DNA from: a virus
IMG/VR virus record: IMGVR_UViG_3300004369_000751
Location: 1-60,202 of that record
Direction: 5' to 3' (one strand)
DNA length: 60,202 nucleotides
In this document: positions 1-6,338 of the stretch, one piece after another
Layout: every line of letters begins with the position of its first letter
How positions within the stretch are numbered: position 1 is the stretch's first letter
The notes under the pieces: generated by a model
The model's database searches: none
What the model was told of the DNA's origin: nothing
Seen by the model: the letters and a program-made list of their open reading frames with translations, nothing else
Position numbers and translations under genes: made by a program

Positions 1-99
1 GACCGACTGAACCCATACAAAGGGAAAAGGTCGGCCTTTTTCAGACCTTCGGACTTAAGGGCAGCTTTCCCTTCCTTGGTGTCTGCCCAATTAGTACCT
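1..99. repeat. terminal direct repeat, copy 1 (assembly overlap)
   Basis: Bases 1-99 are identical to 60104-60202. The identity stops at 99 bp and a gene reads through the junction, so this is most simply the k-mer overlap of a circularised contig. A circular or circularly permuted genome of about 60,103 bp is implied. A genuine short terminal repeat cannot be excluded from sequence alone. Confidence 0.9.
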
Positions 100-281
100 T
101 GGCGGATAACTTCGCCAATCTTCAGGTGAATGGCCAAGACTGACTCTTCGCCTTTCTTTAGCTGTGCAGTTAACTTCTCTACAGCAGCGACATTAAGATT
201 CTTTTTCAAATTGCTCATAACATATGGTATTAAATTACGCGGCATCGTTTGGTCAACCGCTCCGCTAAGGTATGTAGACAT
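1..281 (-). CDS. N-terminal part of junction-spanning HTH-like protein
   Basis: This is the 5' part of the minus-strand gene that continues at 60202-59344. Read through the 99-bp overlap, the frame is open from an ATG at 281-279 to the stop at 59344, giving about 346 aa; an internal ATG at 218-216 would give 325 aa. The N-terminal region is Lys/Glu-rich and helical and contains a segment reading YGFSRSWAYKLIQAA, which looks like the recognition helix of a helix-turn-helix. I infer a DNA-binding protein. No canonical -7 box is visible upstream, and the start choice is uncertain. Confidence 0.6.
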   Translation of the reverse strand, partial: MSTYLSGAVDQTMPRNLIPYVMSNLKKNLNVAAVEKLTAQLKKGEESVLAIHLKIGEVIRQGTNWADTKEGKAALKSEGLKKADLFPLYGFSR

Positions 282-833
282 TTTGAATAAACAAGCACTA
301 AATTGGAATTTGGAGTGTTAAGATTTGTTAACGCCTTTATTCGCAAGGGATTGCGGACGTAAAAAAAAATTATGGGTTAGGCTACGGCAGTTTATGGGAG
401 AGAGGGAACACCTGACCTTCTGTCATGTCTCTGCCGATTCTCTGCCATTTTGTCAGCACAACACCTGACATTTTGTCAGTCATTCCGTAACAGCATGACA
501 GCAGGGCAGCATGACAGCATGACAGACAGCGGACAGCATGACAGCATGAGCGACAGCATGGCAGCATGACAGCGACAGCATGACAGCAGACAGCAGGCAG
601 GCATCATGGCAGGCAGCAGGCAGCAGGCAGCAGGCAGCAGGCATTCGCAGGCATCCGCATCCGCAGGGGACATGGCAGCAGCGCAGCGCAGCATGGCAGA
701 AAAACGCCAAAAAATCGGGAGTAGGGCAGGGCGCAAGCACCCCCCTCCCCACAGAAAACATCGGTTTCACATCGGGCCCGGCCGCGCAGAACCGGGGGGG
801 AACCCAAAGCCTCTTATTATCTCGACCTTTTTG
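282..833. other. gene-free region between the divergent arms
   Basis: About 550 bp lie between the leftward junction gene and the first rightward gene. No credible gene is seen. The long frames here come from low-complexity repeats and read as runs of Cys, Leu, Ala and Pro or Gln, Arg and Ala. The stretch holds a hairpin at 465-479 (CTGACA/TGTCAG), two direct copies of CATTTTGTCAG (446-456 and 469-479) and the GACAGCAT/GGCAGCA repeat tract. By position it is a candidate for a replication origin or packaging site, which is inference. Confidence 0.6.
485..660. repeat. degenerate GACAGCAT / GGCAGCAG tandem repeat
   Basis: The tract is built from about twenty imperfect copies of a 7-8 bp unit, GACAGCAT on the left grading into GGCAGCA on the right. 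It is strongly strand-asymmetric and far more GC-rich than its surroundings. Reverse-complement words (CTGTCATG, CTGCC, TGTCAG) lie just to the left at 419-479, so the two sides could fold together. Function unknown. Confidence 0.75.
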
Positions 834-841
834 TATCTTTG
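834..841 (+). promoter_or_regulatory. Bacteroidota -7 box (TATCTTTG)
   Basis: The sequence TATCTTTG matches TAnnTTTG and lies 14 bases before the ATG at 856. There is no TTG 19-21 bp upstream, so this belongs to the -7-only class common to the right arm. Confidence 0.65.
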
Positions 842-855
842 TCAAAACACTTGAT

Positions 856-1101
856 ATGAAAAAACCTATGATAATGCGTGGACTGTCTAATGGATTAGAT
901 GTTCGCGGTGGCCGGTTGATTAACAATCGTCCTTGCAGTGTAAATGGAATTCAGAGAGCTGCTGAGATGAAGAGTGCTATGAAGAGGGAGAAGAAGGTGA
1001 GTATGATTGCCGAGGGCATTCGTCGTGCTGAGATGGAGAAGGAGATAGGCAACATGATGATTCTTGGACCTATGAAGCCTATGAAGATGAAGAAGTATTG
1101 A
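856..1101 (+). CDS. small basic Met/Lys-rich protein
   Basis: This 81-aa protein starts at the ATG just downstream of a -7 box. The frame is open further upstream, but only through the repeat tract, so 856 is preferred. It is rich in Met, Lys, Arg and Glu, with a helical middle and a C-terminal run of Met-Lys pairs. It resembles in composition the small basic proteins at 5.4-6.7 kb. A hairpin terminator follows directly, so it forms its own transcription unit. I recognise no domain. A nucleic-acid-binding or virion-associated role is possible but unproven. Confidence 0.65.
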   Translation: MKKPMIMRGLSNGLDVRGGRLINNRPCSVNGIQRAAEMKSAMKREKKVSMIAEGIRRAEMEKEIGNMMILGPMKPMKMKKY

Positions 1102-1116
1102 TATTAATTTCGACAC

Positions 1117-1143
1117 AAGGGGCTTTATACGGCCCCTTTTTTT
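1117..1143 (+). terminator. rho-independent terminator
   Basis: AAGGGGC pairs with GCCCCTT across an 8-base loop and is followed by a T run. It closes the small unit of the gene at 856-1101. Confidence 0.85.
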
Positions 1144-1195
1144 ATTACATATACTGTTTATATTCTGTAGATATTCTTATAGTAGTGTCAATTAT

Positions 1196-1354
1196 TGTCA
1201 TATTAATGTCGTTTTTATGACAGTTAAAATACTAATAATCAATAAGATGTCGAAAATGTCGAAAATAAATGTGAAATGAAATAATAAAAAAAAGTTGCGT
1301 GTGATATTAAAATAGAGAGAGATAGGGAAAGAAGAAAATCGACATAATCGACAT
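1196..1354. promoter_or_regulatory. duplicated regulatory element, copy 1 (before groEL)
   Basis: From left to right the element has a 27-bp inverted repeat TGTCAT...ATGACA (1196-1222), two ATGTCG sites 9 bp apart in tandem ATGTCGAAA units (1247-1264), an AT-rich then purine-rich segment, and two inverted sites CGACAT 9 bp apart (1340-1345, 1349-1354). The second copy at 50527-50686 repeats this plan with the same spacings. The right-hand pair ends 2 bp before the -33 TTG of the groEL promoter, so a protein bound there would be expected to affect groEL transcription. Operator and origin are both possible roles. Confidence 0.7.
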
Positions 1355-1356
1355 TG

Positions 1357-1387
1357 TTGTTTGGTATAAATCTTTTGCATATATTTG
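1357..1387 (+). promoter_or_regulatory. groEL promoter (TTG-N20-TATATTTG)
   Basis: A -33 TTG at 1357-1359, a 20-bp spacer and a perfect -7 box TATATTTG at 1380-1387 form a full Bacteroidota promoter. The groEL ATG lies 18 bases downstream. A TTG inside the -7 box is in frame with groEL but cannot be the real start if this promoter is used. Confidence 0.8.
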
Positions 1388-1405
1388 TCGCAAATCTATT
1401 TGCAT

Positions 1406-3031
1406 ATGAATGAAATTGGATACTCACCCAAGGAGCTTATGTTTGGGGATGATGGTCGCAAGCGGTTGCTTAGTGGCATCAAGAAGATGGCCGGTGCTGT
1501 GAAGAGCACGTTAGGTCCAAGTGGCAACACTGTTCTTATTGAGTCGAACAATCATTTAGGCGGTATGACTGTCACCAAGGATGGTGTTACGGTTGCCAAG
1601 TCTGTTGATTTGTTGGACCCGGTAGAGAACTTAGCGGTAAAGATGATGAAGGAAGCTGCTGACCGGACAGCGACAACGGCCGGTGATGGAACGACAACAG
1701 CGATTGTTCTTACTGAGGCCATGGTTGAGAATGGGATGGCGGTTTTAAATGAGAATCCTTCTTTGAACAGGACCGAGGTTTTGCGTCACATGACGAGTAT
1801 TGTTGGCGAGGTGGTGAACATCCTAAAGTCCCGGAAGAAAAAAGTAACAAAGAAGATGCTCTTAGATGTTGCTACCATCTCCGCCAACAACGATAAGGAG
1901 ATTGGTCGAATCATTGCTGAGGTGTATGGGAAGATTGGTACCGATGGGATTGTCACCGTTGAGAAGTCTCAGAGTTCAGAGACGTATGCTGACGTGTCGC
2001 ATGGGTTTATGGTTGAGCGTGGGTACTCGAGCAACTTGTTTGTGAACGACCAAAAGAGGGACGAGGTGATATACGAGGACGTGATGATATTGGTATCGGA
2101 CTCTGAGATTAGCAACATCCTTCAGATTGAGCAGGTGTTAAAGCCGGTGATATCGGAGAACAAGCGTTTGTTAATCATTGCCCCTTGCAGCACGAATGTG
2201 ATAAACACCTTGGCGGCGAACAAGATTAAGAACAACTTGAAGGTGGTTGCAATTCCTCCTCCTCAGTTTGGGTATAAGCAGCACGAGCTTATGAGTGACA
2301 TCGCGGTGAGTGTTGGTGCCACGTACTTTTCTGAGAAGACCGGGGATGATTTGTCGTTGATGACGTTTGCGGACTTGGGTCACGCGAGCAAGGTGGTGGT
2401 GAGTCGCGACAATACGGTGATAGTAAACTCTGCGTTCCGAACAGACTCCGATGAGGTTTCTCAGAGGGTTGCTCAGCTTCGCGGTGCATACGCGGAGGCC
2501 AACAAGAAAGCGGACCGGGACTTCATCTTGAGCAGGATTGCATCTTTGTCCGGTGGAGTAGGGGTGATATACGTAGGTGGAAACACTGACATTGAGCAGA
2601 AGGAGTTGTATGACCGGGTGGACGATGCGGTGTGTGCTGTACGCAGTGCGCTTGAGGAGGGGATTCTTCCCGGTTCGGGCCGAGCTCTGCACTACATCTC
2701 TTCTGAGTTGGCAGACAGGAGTTCGCTTGGCAAGACTCCGGAGTACGATGCGGCCCTTGAGATTATTGTAGCTTCGATTTCTTCTCCATTGAAGCAGATA
2801 CTTGAGAACGCAGGGTACTCCGACTTTAGCTTGTACTTTGAGAAACCAAACATGGGGCCATCTGATGGTGTTTGCTTGAAGACGATGAGGGAGGGGGACT
2901 TGTTTTCTCTTGGTGTTGTCGACCCGATGAAGGTTACGAGGAGTGCGATTCAGAACGCGGTGAGTGTGGCAACTACAATTCTTAGCACCAATGCCATTAT
3001 CACTATGGCTCGCTCTTACGAAACCCAATAA
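1406..3031 (+). CDS. groEL: phage-encoded chaperonin GroEL
   Basis: This is a 541-aa Hsp60 chaperonin, near the usual length, expected to form the folding cage with a GroES lid. The N-terminal GPSGNTV and GDGTTTA nucleotide-binding motifs are present. The RVDDAVCAVRSALEEG segment carries the aspartate equivalent to GroEL Asp398 needed for ATP hydrolysis. The later PGSG replaces the usual GGG. The Gly-Gly-Met tail of bacterial GroEL is missing, as the protein ends after a normal last helix. The ATG at 1406 is chosen because the upstream TTG lies inside the promoter. It heads an operon with the DUF3310 gene and groES. Assisting capsid or tail folding is inferred. Confidence 0.95.
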   Translation: MNEIGYSPKELMFGDDGRKRLLSGIKKMAGAVKSTLGPSGNTVLIESNNHLGGMTVTKDGVTVAKSVDLLDPVENLAVKMMKEAADRTATTAGDGTTTAIVLTEAMVENGMAVLNENPSLNRTEVLRHMTSIVGEVVNILKSRKKKVTKKMLLDVATISANNDKEIGRIIAEVYGKIGTDGIVTVEKSQSSETYADVSHGFMVERGYSSNLFVNDQKRDEVIYEDVMILVSDSEISNILQIEQVLKPVISENKRLLIIAPCSTNVINTLAANKIKNNLKVVAIPPPQFGYKQHELMSDIAVSVGATYFSEKTGDDLSLMTFADLGHASKVVVSRDNTVIVNSAFRTDSDEVSQRVAQLRGAYAEANKKADRDFILSRIASLSGGVGVIYVGGNTDIEQKELYDRVDDAVCAVRSALEEGILPGSGRALHYISSELADRSSLGKTPEYDAALEIIVASISSPLKQILENAGYSDFSLYFEKPNMGPSDGVCLKTMREGDLFSLGVVDPMKVTRSAIQNAVSVATTILSTNAIITMARSYETQ

Positions 3032-3042
3032 CTGTTAATCAT

Positions 3043-3465
3043 ATGGCAAAAATTGTAGGGTGCTGCGGCACCGGATGCCCACTTAAGGAAACGTGCTACA
3101 GGTTCTTGGCTCCCAAGACAGCGCGTGGTGAAAACTTTGTAGATGGACCACCTCATTCAAACGGTGAGTGTGATTTCTATTGGGGGGAGACTCCGGGATT
3201 CCGAGTAAAGGAACAGGAAGATGCAACAAAGTTGCAAGAAACTGAGTACAACTATGTGAGTCCGGACCACTATCGTGGCAGTTCATCGGGGATGGAGGTG
3301 TTCGAGATGATGATAGCCATATGGGGCAAGGAGAAGTACATTGCTTTTTGCGAGATGAATGCGTTCAAGTATCGGATGAGGGCCGGCAAGAAGCCCGGGC
3401 AAGCTGCGAGCTTGGACCTTGACAAAGCAAATTGGTATGAGAATCAAATAAAGAAATTGAAATGA
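3043..3465 (+). CDS. DUF3310-like protein with N-terminal Cys cluster
   Basis: This 140-aa protein has two parts. The N-terminal ~45 residues carry Cys7, Cys8, Cys12, Cys18 and Cys43 and could bind zinc. The C-terminal part has the DUF3310 pattern: PDHYRG, then a helical segment ending AFKYRMRAGKK, then a D-LDKANWYENQI helix. DUF3310 proteins are common in phages and are sometimes annotated as nucleotide-kinase-like, but their reaction is not established. The gene lies between groEL and groES and overlaps groES by 4 bases, so it is co-transcribed and probably translationally coupled with the chaperonins. Confidence 0.8.
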   Translation: MAKIVGCCGTGCPLKETCYRFLAPKTARGENFVDGPPHSNGECDFYWGETPGFRVKEQEDATKLQETEYNYVSPDHYRGSSSGMEVFEMMIAIWGKEKYIAFCEMNAFKYRMRAGKKPGQAASLDLDKANWYENQIKKLK

Positions 3466-3719
3466 AAGCAATAGGAAAGAACATCATTGTGCATACAATT
3501 GAGGAGGAGGTTCGCACAGCTTCCGGTCTTTTGATTAGTGGTGAGGAGGCTCAATCATTGCGGTACCGGAAGGGCCGCGTGGTTATGCCGGGCACCGAGG
3601 TTCAGAACATTATGAAGGGTGACTTGATTTACTATGACACTCGTCAGTCCTACAAGATGTTGATAAAGGATGAGCCTTACACCATTATTCAAGAGCGAGA
3701 CGTTGTTGTGGTTGAGTAG
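3462..3719 (+). CDS. groES: co-chaperonin GroES (short)
   Basis: This 85-aa protein has a GroES fold signature. It has an N-terminal strand, a mobile-loop segment with SGLLI in place of the usual GGI motif, a KGRVVMPG turn, and the closing strand pair ending in a run of Val. It is shorter than typical bacterial GroES (~95 aa). It is translationally coupled to the DUF3310 gene by an ATGA overlap and ends the chaperonin operon. It should cap the phage GroEL. A second, longer GroES-like protein is encoded at 11586-12149, so the pairing of lids with rings is open. Confidence 0.9.
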   Translation: MKAIGKNIIVHTIEEEVRTASGLLISGEEAQSLRYRKGRVVMPGTEVQNIMKGDLIYYDTRQSYKMLIKDEPYTIIQERDVVVVE

Positions 3720-3789
3720 TTCGTCCCAAATATCTACCAAATTTGCGACGAATAATCGGAAAAACCGATTTATATCCTTTTTTGTTACA

Positions 3790-3850
3790 GCAAACATCCC
3801 CTTCCGTTCTTTATTTCGAATTCACACATTTTTGGGGGTGTTTGCTTTTT
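3790..3850 (+). terminator. terminator of the chaperonin operon
   Basis: GCAAACATCCCC pairs with GGGGGTGTTTGC across a ~32-base loop and is followed by five T. The long loop is unusual. The -33 of the next promoter overlaps the end of the stem. Confidence 0.7.
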
Positions 3851-3872
3851 AGTAAGTAAAGCAGTAACTTTG
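3841..3872 (+). promoter_or_regulatory. promoter (TTTG-N20-TAACTTTG)
   Basis: TTTG at 3841-3844, a 20-bp spacer and TAACTTTG at 3865-3872 match both Bacteroidota boxes. It drives the small gene at 3965 after a ~90-base leader. Confidence 0.7.
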
Positions 3873-3964
3873 AGCGAAAAGCATCGAAAAGCAATACCTT
3901 TTGCAATTATGACGAAACGTATCTTTTAAGTGAGTTTAAAAATCACCAAACAACTACAAAACGT

Positions 3965-4201
3965 ATGAGCAAATTAATTTTAGAATTTAATATGCCCGAT
4001 GAAGAGCTTGCAGCTCGCCTTGCAATGCAAGGTGAATTGTATGCTGTTGTTTTGAAGGAGCTTGACAAAGAGCTAAGAGATATTACCAAATATGATTACA
4101 ACTCATTCGATGGGCGCAAGCCAACCAATCAAGAAATTAAACTTGCCGAGAAGATTAGAGAGTACCTTCGTGAACAAGGTATTGATGAGTTGTGGAGGTG
4201 A
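3965..4201 (+). CDS. small acidic protein, unknown
   Basis: This 78-aa protein is acidic and mostly helical, and no family is recognised. It has its own full -33/-7 promoter and an unusually long, A-rich leader. It is the last rightward gene before the antisense HNH/winged-helix island, whose HNH stop lies only a few bases from this gene's stop in convergent arrangement. Confidence 0.7.
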   Translation: MSKLILEFNMPDEELAARLAMQGELYAVVLKELDKELRDITKYDYNSFDGRKPTNQEIKLAEKIREYLREQGIDELWR

Positions 4202-4204
4202 GTA

Positions 4205-4756
4205 TTATATAAAGATGTGCTCCAATTTTTTTCCTTTCTTAAGATTTTTTTCAGCTTCAAGAGGTTGGAGGTTGGTGTAGTGCAGCAGTTCTTTTACTTG
4301 TTCTTCTGTTGTTGCTAATCCAAGTGGGATGATGTGGTCGATGTGCCAATATTTACCATAGTTATCCCAAGTCATCCCGGGTTTGAATTGCTTTTCAATA
4401 TGAGCTTTAAAATATTCAATGGTGCACCCAATATACTTTATGGTAGGCTTTGATTTTGTGAGCTGATTTTTTCTTAGTACTGATGATACTTGATTCCTGA
4501 GTATCTTTTTCATCATATACAACTTATTGTTTTTGTATTTATTATAGAGTTTTCTTTGATTTTCTCTTACCTTTTCTGCGTTGTTTTTTTTCCACTCTTT
4601 TATGTTTTGGACTTCACAGTCTCTACACATTCTTCTCCTTGATTGGAGATGTGGTTTTGTTTTTCTAAATCGTTCAATAGGCTTATCGATAAGACAAGTT
4701 TTACAAGCCATCGTTGGCTCCAAACTTTTTTTCTTTTCGTTTTCTGTTGAGCTCAT
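4205..4756 (-). CDS. HNH endonuclease with N-terminal zinc ribbon
   Basis: The protein is up to 183 aa. Cys18/Cys21 and Cys44/Cys47 form a likely zinc ribbon. A basic helical linker follows. The C-terminal HNH core carries the WHIDHIIPL motif (His138 and His141), then YTNLQPL with Asn162 and EKNLKKG with Asn171. It should cut DNA and may be a free-standing homing nuclease. The gene is antisense to the surrounding rightward genes and overlaps the winged-helix gene upstream. Starting at the internal Met16 (4711) would reduce that overlap from 56 to 11 bases and is equally plausible. Confidence 0.88.
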   Translation of the reverse strand: MSSTENEKKKSLEPTMACKTCLIDKPIERFRKTKPHLQSRRRMCRDCEVQNIKEWKKNNAEKVRENQRKLYNKYKNNKLYMMKKILRNQVSSVLRKNQLTKSKPTIKYIGCTIEYFKAHIEKQFKPGMTWDNYGKYWHIDHIIPLGLATTEEQVKELLHYTNLQPLEAEKNLKKGKKLEHIFI

Positions 4757-5141
4757 GTATGTAGTTTTTGTATACCTTTTCTGTATATCCTACTTTCTTT
4801 GCAAACATCGGGTTGTTCTTTTGGTCAACCGATATATCTTCTCCATTCAGCTTGCTATACAAGCTGCTAATCATTCTTGTTGCTTTTCTTGAGAGCTTGT
4901 AGATTCTTCCTCTTTCTTTTGGGTAGTCTCGTAGTACTTCAATCCACCCATCTCGAAGAAGGTTGTCAAATCTTTTTTTGTCCCACGACAGCAATTTTTC
5001 GTACTCTTGCACATCTGAGCGCATGAAGTACTTTTCCGAGGACAAGAACAGCAGGTACTCGATGTTTTGTTCTGACAATCCATATTTCTTCTTTATGAAA
5101 AACTTAATAGGTCTCCAATACTTAAGGTAATCGTATTTCAT
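4701..5141 (-). CDS. winged-helix DNA-binding protein
   Basis: This 146-aa protein has helix-helix-wing spacing like MarR/PadR-type regulators. It has a helical N-terminus, a helix-turn-helix around residues 25-65, and a turn with a Lys-Glu-Arg-Gly-Arg wing near residue 80, followed by basic C-terminal helices. I infer a transcription regulator; this is the only clear regulator candidate in the genome. It is the first gene of the two-gene antisense island. Its -7 box faces and nearly overlaps the rightward promoter of the basic-protein cluster, so its expression and that of the cluster may exclude each other. Confidence 0.65.
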   Translation of the reverse strand: MKYDYLKYWRPIKFFIKKKYGLSEQNIEYLLFLSSEKYFMRSDVQEYEKLLSWDKKRFDNLLRDGWIEVLRDYPKERGRIYKLSRKATRMISSLYSKLNGEDISVDQKNNPMFAKKVGYTEKVYKNYIHELNRKRKEKKFGANDGL

Positions 5142-5154
5142 TTGATTTTTTTTT

Positions 5155-5162
5155 TACCTTTG
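5155..5162 (+). promoter_or_regulatory. -7 box for the basic-protein cluster (TACCTTTG)
   Basis: TACCTTTG is a perfect TAnnTTTG, 18 bases before the ATG at 5181. There is no TTG at 19-21 bp. It lies 5 bp from the oppositely directed -7 box at 5168-5175. Confidence 0.7.
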
Positions 5163-5167
5163 TAGTG

Positions 5168-5175
5168 CAAAGATA
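5168..5175 (-). promoter_or_regulatory. -7 box for the winged-helix/HNH island (TATCTTTG on minus)
   Basis: CAAAGATA on the plus strand is TATCTTTG on the minus strand. It is placed 26 bases upstream of the winged-helix ATG. It faces the rightward -7 box, and each predicted start site would fall in or next to the other box. Confidence 0.65.
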
Positions 5176-5180
5176 GCAAT

Positions 5181-5390
5181 ATGGCTGAGACCAAAAAAAC
5201 TTTATCGGAAGAGATTCGTTCTGTAAACGAGAAGTATGCTAAGCTGAGAGCGGCTCGTTCTAAGGTTCGCTCTGATGCTCACGCAAAGCGCAAGGCTGCT
5301 ATCGGCACCACCAAGAGAAAACAATCTGAAGGGGGGTCCTATGGGCTTCAGCAACTTCAAGGTTTCTCATCATCTAAAAAAACCTCATAA
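5181..5390 (+). CDS. small basic protein
   Basis: This 69-aa protein is strongly basic and rich in Lys, Arg, Ala and Ser. It has an N-terminal helical part and a Gly/Ser/Gln tail ending in Lys-Lys-Thr-Ser. No domain is recognised. It is the first of five basic proteins in a tight rightward cluster that ends at the DUF5872 gene. Positive charge and low complexity suggest nucleic-acid binding or DNA condensation in the capsid, which is inference. Confidence 0.7.
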   Translation: MAETKKTLSEEIRSVNEKYAKLRAARSKVRSDAHAKRKAAIGTTKRKQSEGGSYGLQQLQGFSSSKKTS

Positions 5391-5401
5391 CAACTACAGA
5401 T

Positions 5402-5707
5402 ATGCCAGCAATGCGTAAACCAATGACAAAAGGCCCAATCAAGGGTGCTAAGAAAGCCACAACCGCCAAAGGAAACGGAGATGGCAAAATGAAGCCAATG
5501 AAAGAAAAAGCCGGCGGAGTTACCCGGACTATTTCAAATCGTGGTCAAGATACTTCATACACATACTCTCCGAGAGAGGTTGGTGGAATGTTAAGCAAAA
5601 AAGCGGCTGAGGCTCGTTTTAATAAGGCTTATGATGCTCGTTCTACTGCCTATAAAAAAAGCGTGGAAAGCGGAGCAAGGGCTGCAATGGCTAAAAAGAA
5701 AAAGTAA
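5402..5707 (+). CDS. small Lys/Gly-rich basic protein
   Basis: This 101-aa protein has an N-terminal half of Lys, Gly, Met, Pro and Thr and a C-terminal half of Ala/Lys/Arg helices ending in five lysines. No known domain. Its stop overlaps the ATG of the next gene by one base, so the two are translationally coupled. The GNGDGK segment resembles the PGDGK segment near the N-terminus of the two following proteins, which hints at a distant family link. Confidence 0.7.
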   Translation: MPAMRKPMTKGPIKGAKKATTAKGNGDGKMKPMKEKAGGVTRTISNRGQDTSYTYSPREVGGMLSKKAAEARFNKAYDARSTAYKKSVESGARAAMAKKKK

Positions 5708-6000
5708 TGGCAAAAATGAAAACAGGTCGTAAATCGGGTGGACCCGGTGACGGCAAAGGAAATGGAGATAGCAAAAAATCATCAGGACCAACATACGAGG
5801 GGTTAAGGCATTTGACGAAGTCCGGAGTTAAGGGACCTGCTACTTTTGCTGATAGCGTTGCGTACCGTCAAGGTTTTGTTCAAGGCAAGATGGGTACCGC
5901 TCCAAAGCCTGTTTCTTTCAAGAGCAAGGTGCTTAGCACAGACTACGCTCGTATGGCCGGCCGCGCCGAAGGAATGCGTGCTCGCACTAAAAAGAAATAA
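5707..6000 (+). CDS. small basic protein, paralogue A
   Basis: This 97-aa protein begins MAKMKTGRKSGGPGDGKGNG, a segment almost identical in DNA (5707-5766) to the start of the next gene (6003-6062). The rest differs: a Ser/Thr/Gly middle and an Ala/Arg helical tail ending in lysines. The pattern suggests a conserved N-terminal tag, for example a packaging or DNA-binding signal, attached to different bodies. No domain is recognised. It is coupled to the previous gene by a one-base overlap. Confidence 0.72.
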   Translation: MAKMKTGRKSGGPGDGKGNGDSKKSSGPTYEGLRHLTKSGVKGPATFADSVAYRQGFVQGKMGTAPKPVSFKSKVLSTDYARMAGRAEGMRARTKKK

Positions 6001-6002
6001 TC

Positions 6003-6338
6003 ATGGCAAGAATGAAAACAGGTCGTAAGTCGGGTGGCCCCGGTGACGGCAAAAAAAATGGTTCACAGCCTGAGCCCACAAATAAGGGTGGGACATATAT
6101 GGCATTTGATAATGGAAGGTTGGCGAGAACTTACGGAAAATCTTCCCCAACGGAGTCTATTGACACTTCAGGTTTTGGCAAAGGCAAAAAGGAATTTCCT
6201 TTTACAACCTCTTACGCAGGATTTAAACCAACAGTTAAATCTGTAAAAAGAGGTGATGTTATGGGAGTAATTTCTAAATTGAAAAAAGGAGCAACAAGGG
6301 TTGAAGATTTTAGAAGCCCAAGTAAAAAGAAGAAGTAA
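6003..6338 (+). CDS. small basic protein, paralogue B
   Basis: This 111-aa protein begins MARMKTGRKSGGPGDGKKNG, matching paralogue A over its first 20 residues with only two changes. The remainder contains aromatic and Gly/Lys-rich stretches and ends in four lysines. Its stop overlaps the next ATG by one base. The near-identical 60-bp gene starts imply recent duplication or recombination at this spot. Function unknown. Confidence 0.72.
   Translation: MARMKTGRKSGGPGDGKKNGSQPEPTNKGGTYMAFDNGRLARTYGKSSPTESIDTSGFGKGKKEFPFTTSYAGFKPTVKSVKRGDVMGVISKLKKGATRVEDFRSPSKKKK

Noticed and set aside
1-99. Physical short direct terminal repeats of the virion DNA
   Set aside because: 99 bp equals a common assembler k-mer overlap, and a gene crosses the junction, so a circular assembly is the simpler reading.
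476-926. Long overlapping frames on both strands (148 and 86 aa on minus, 173 and 82 aa on plus) in the repeat tract
   Set aside because: They are translations of the GACAGCA/GGCAGCA repeats, have extreme composition and overlap each other. Only the part from 856 on the plus strand looks like a gene.
1385-1405. TTG start seven codons upstream of the groEL ATG
   Set aside because: The TTG lies in the -7 promoter box TATATTTG, so it cannot be in the transcript made from that promoter.
2171-3028. 285-aa minus-strand frame inside groEL
   Set aside because: It mirrors a strongly recognisable groEL, is rich in Arg, His and Val from codon bias, and has no promoter or homology pattern.
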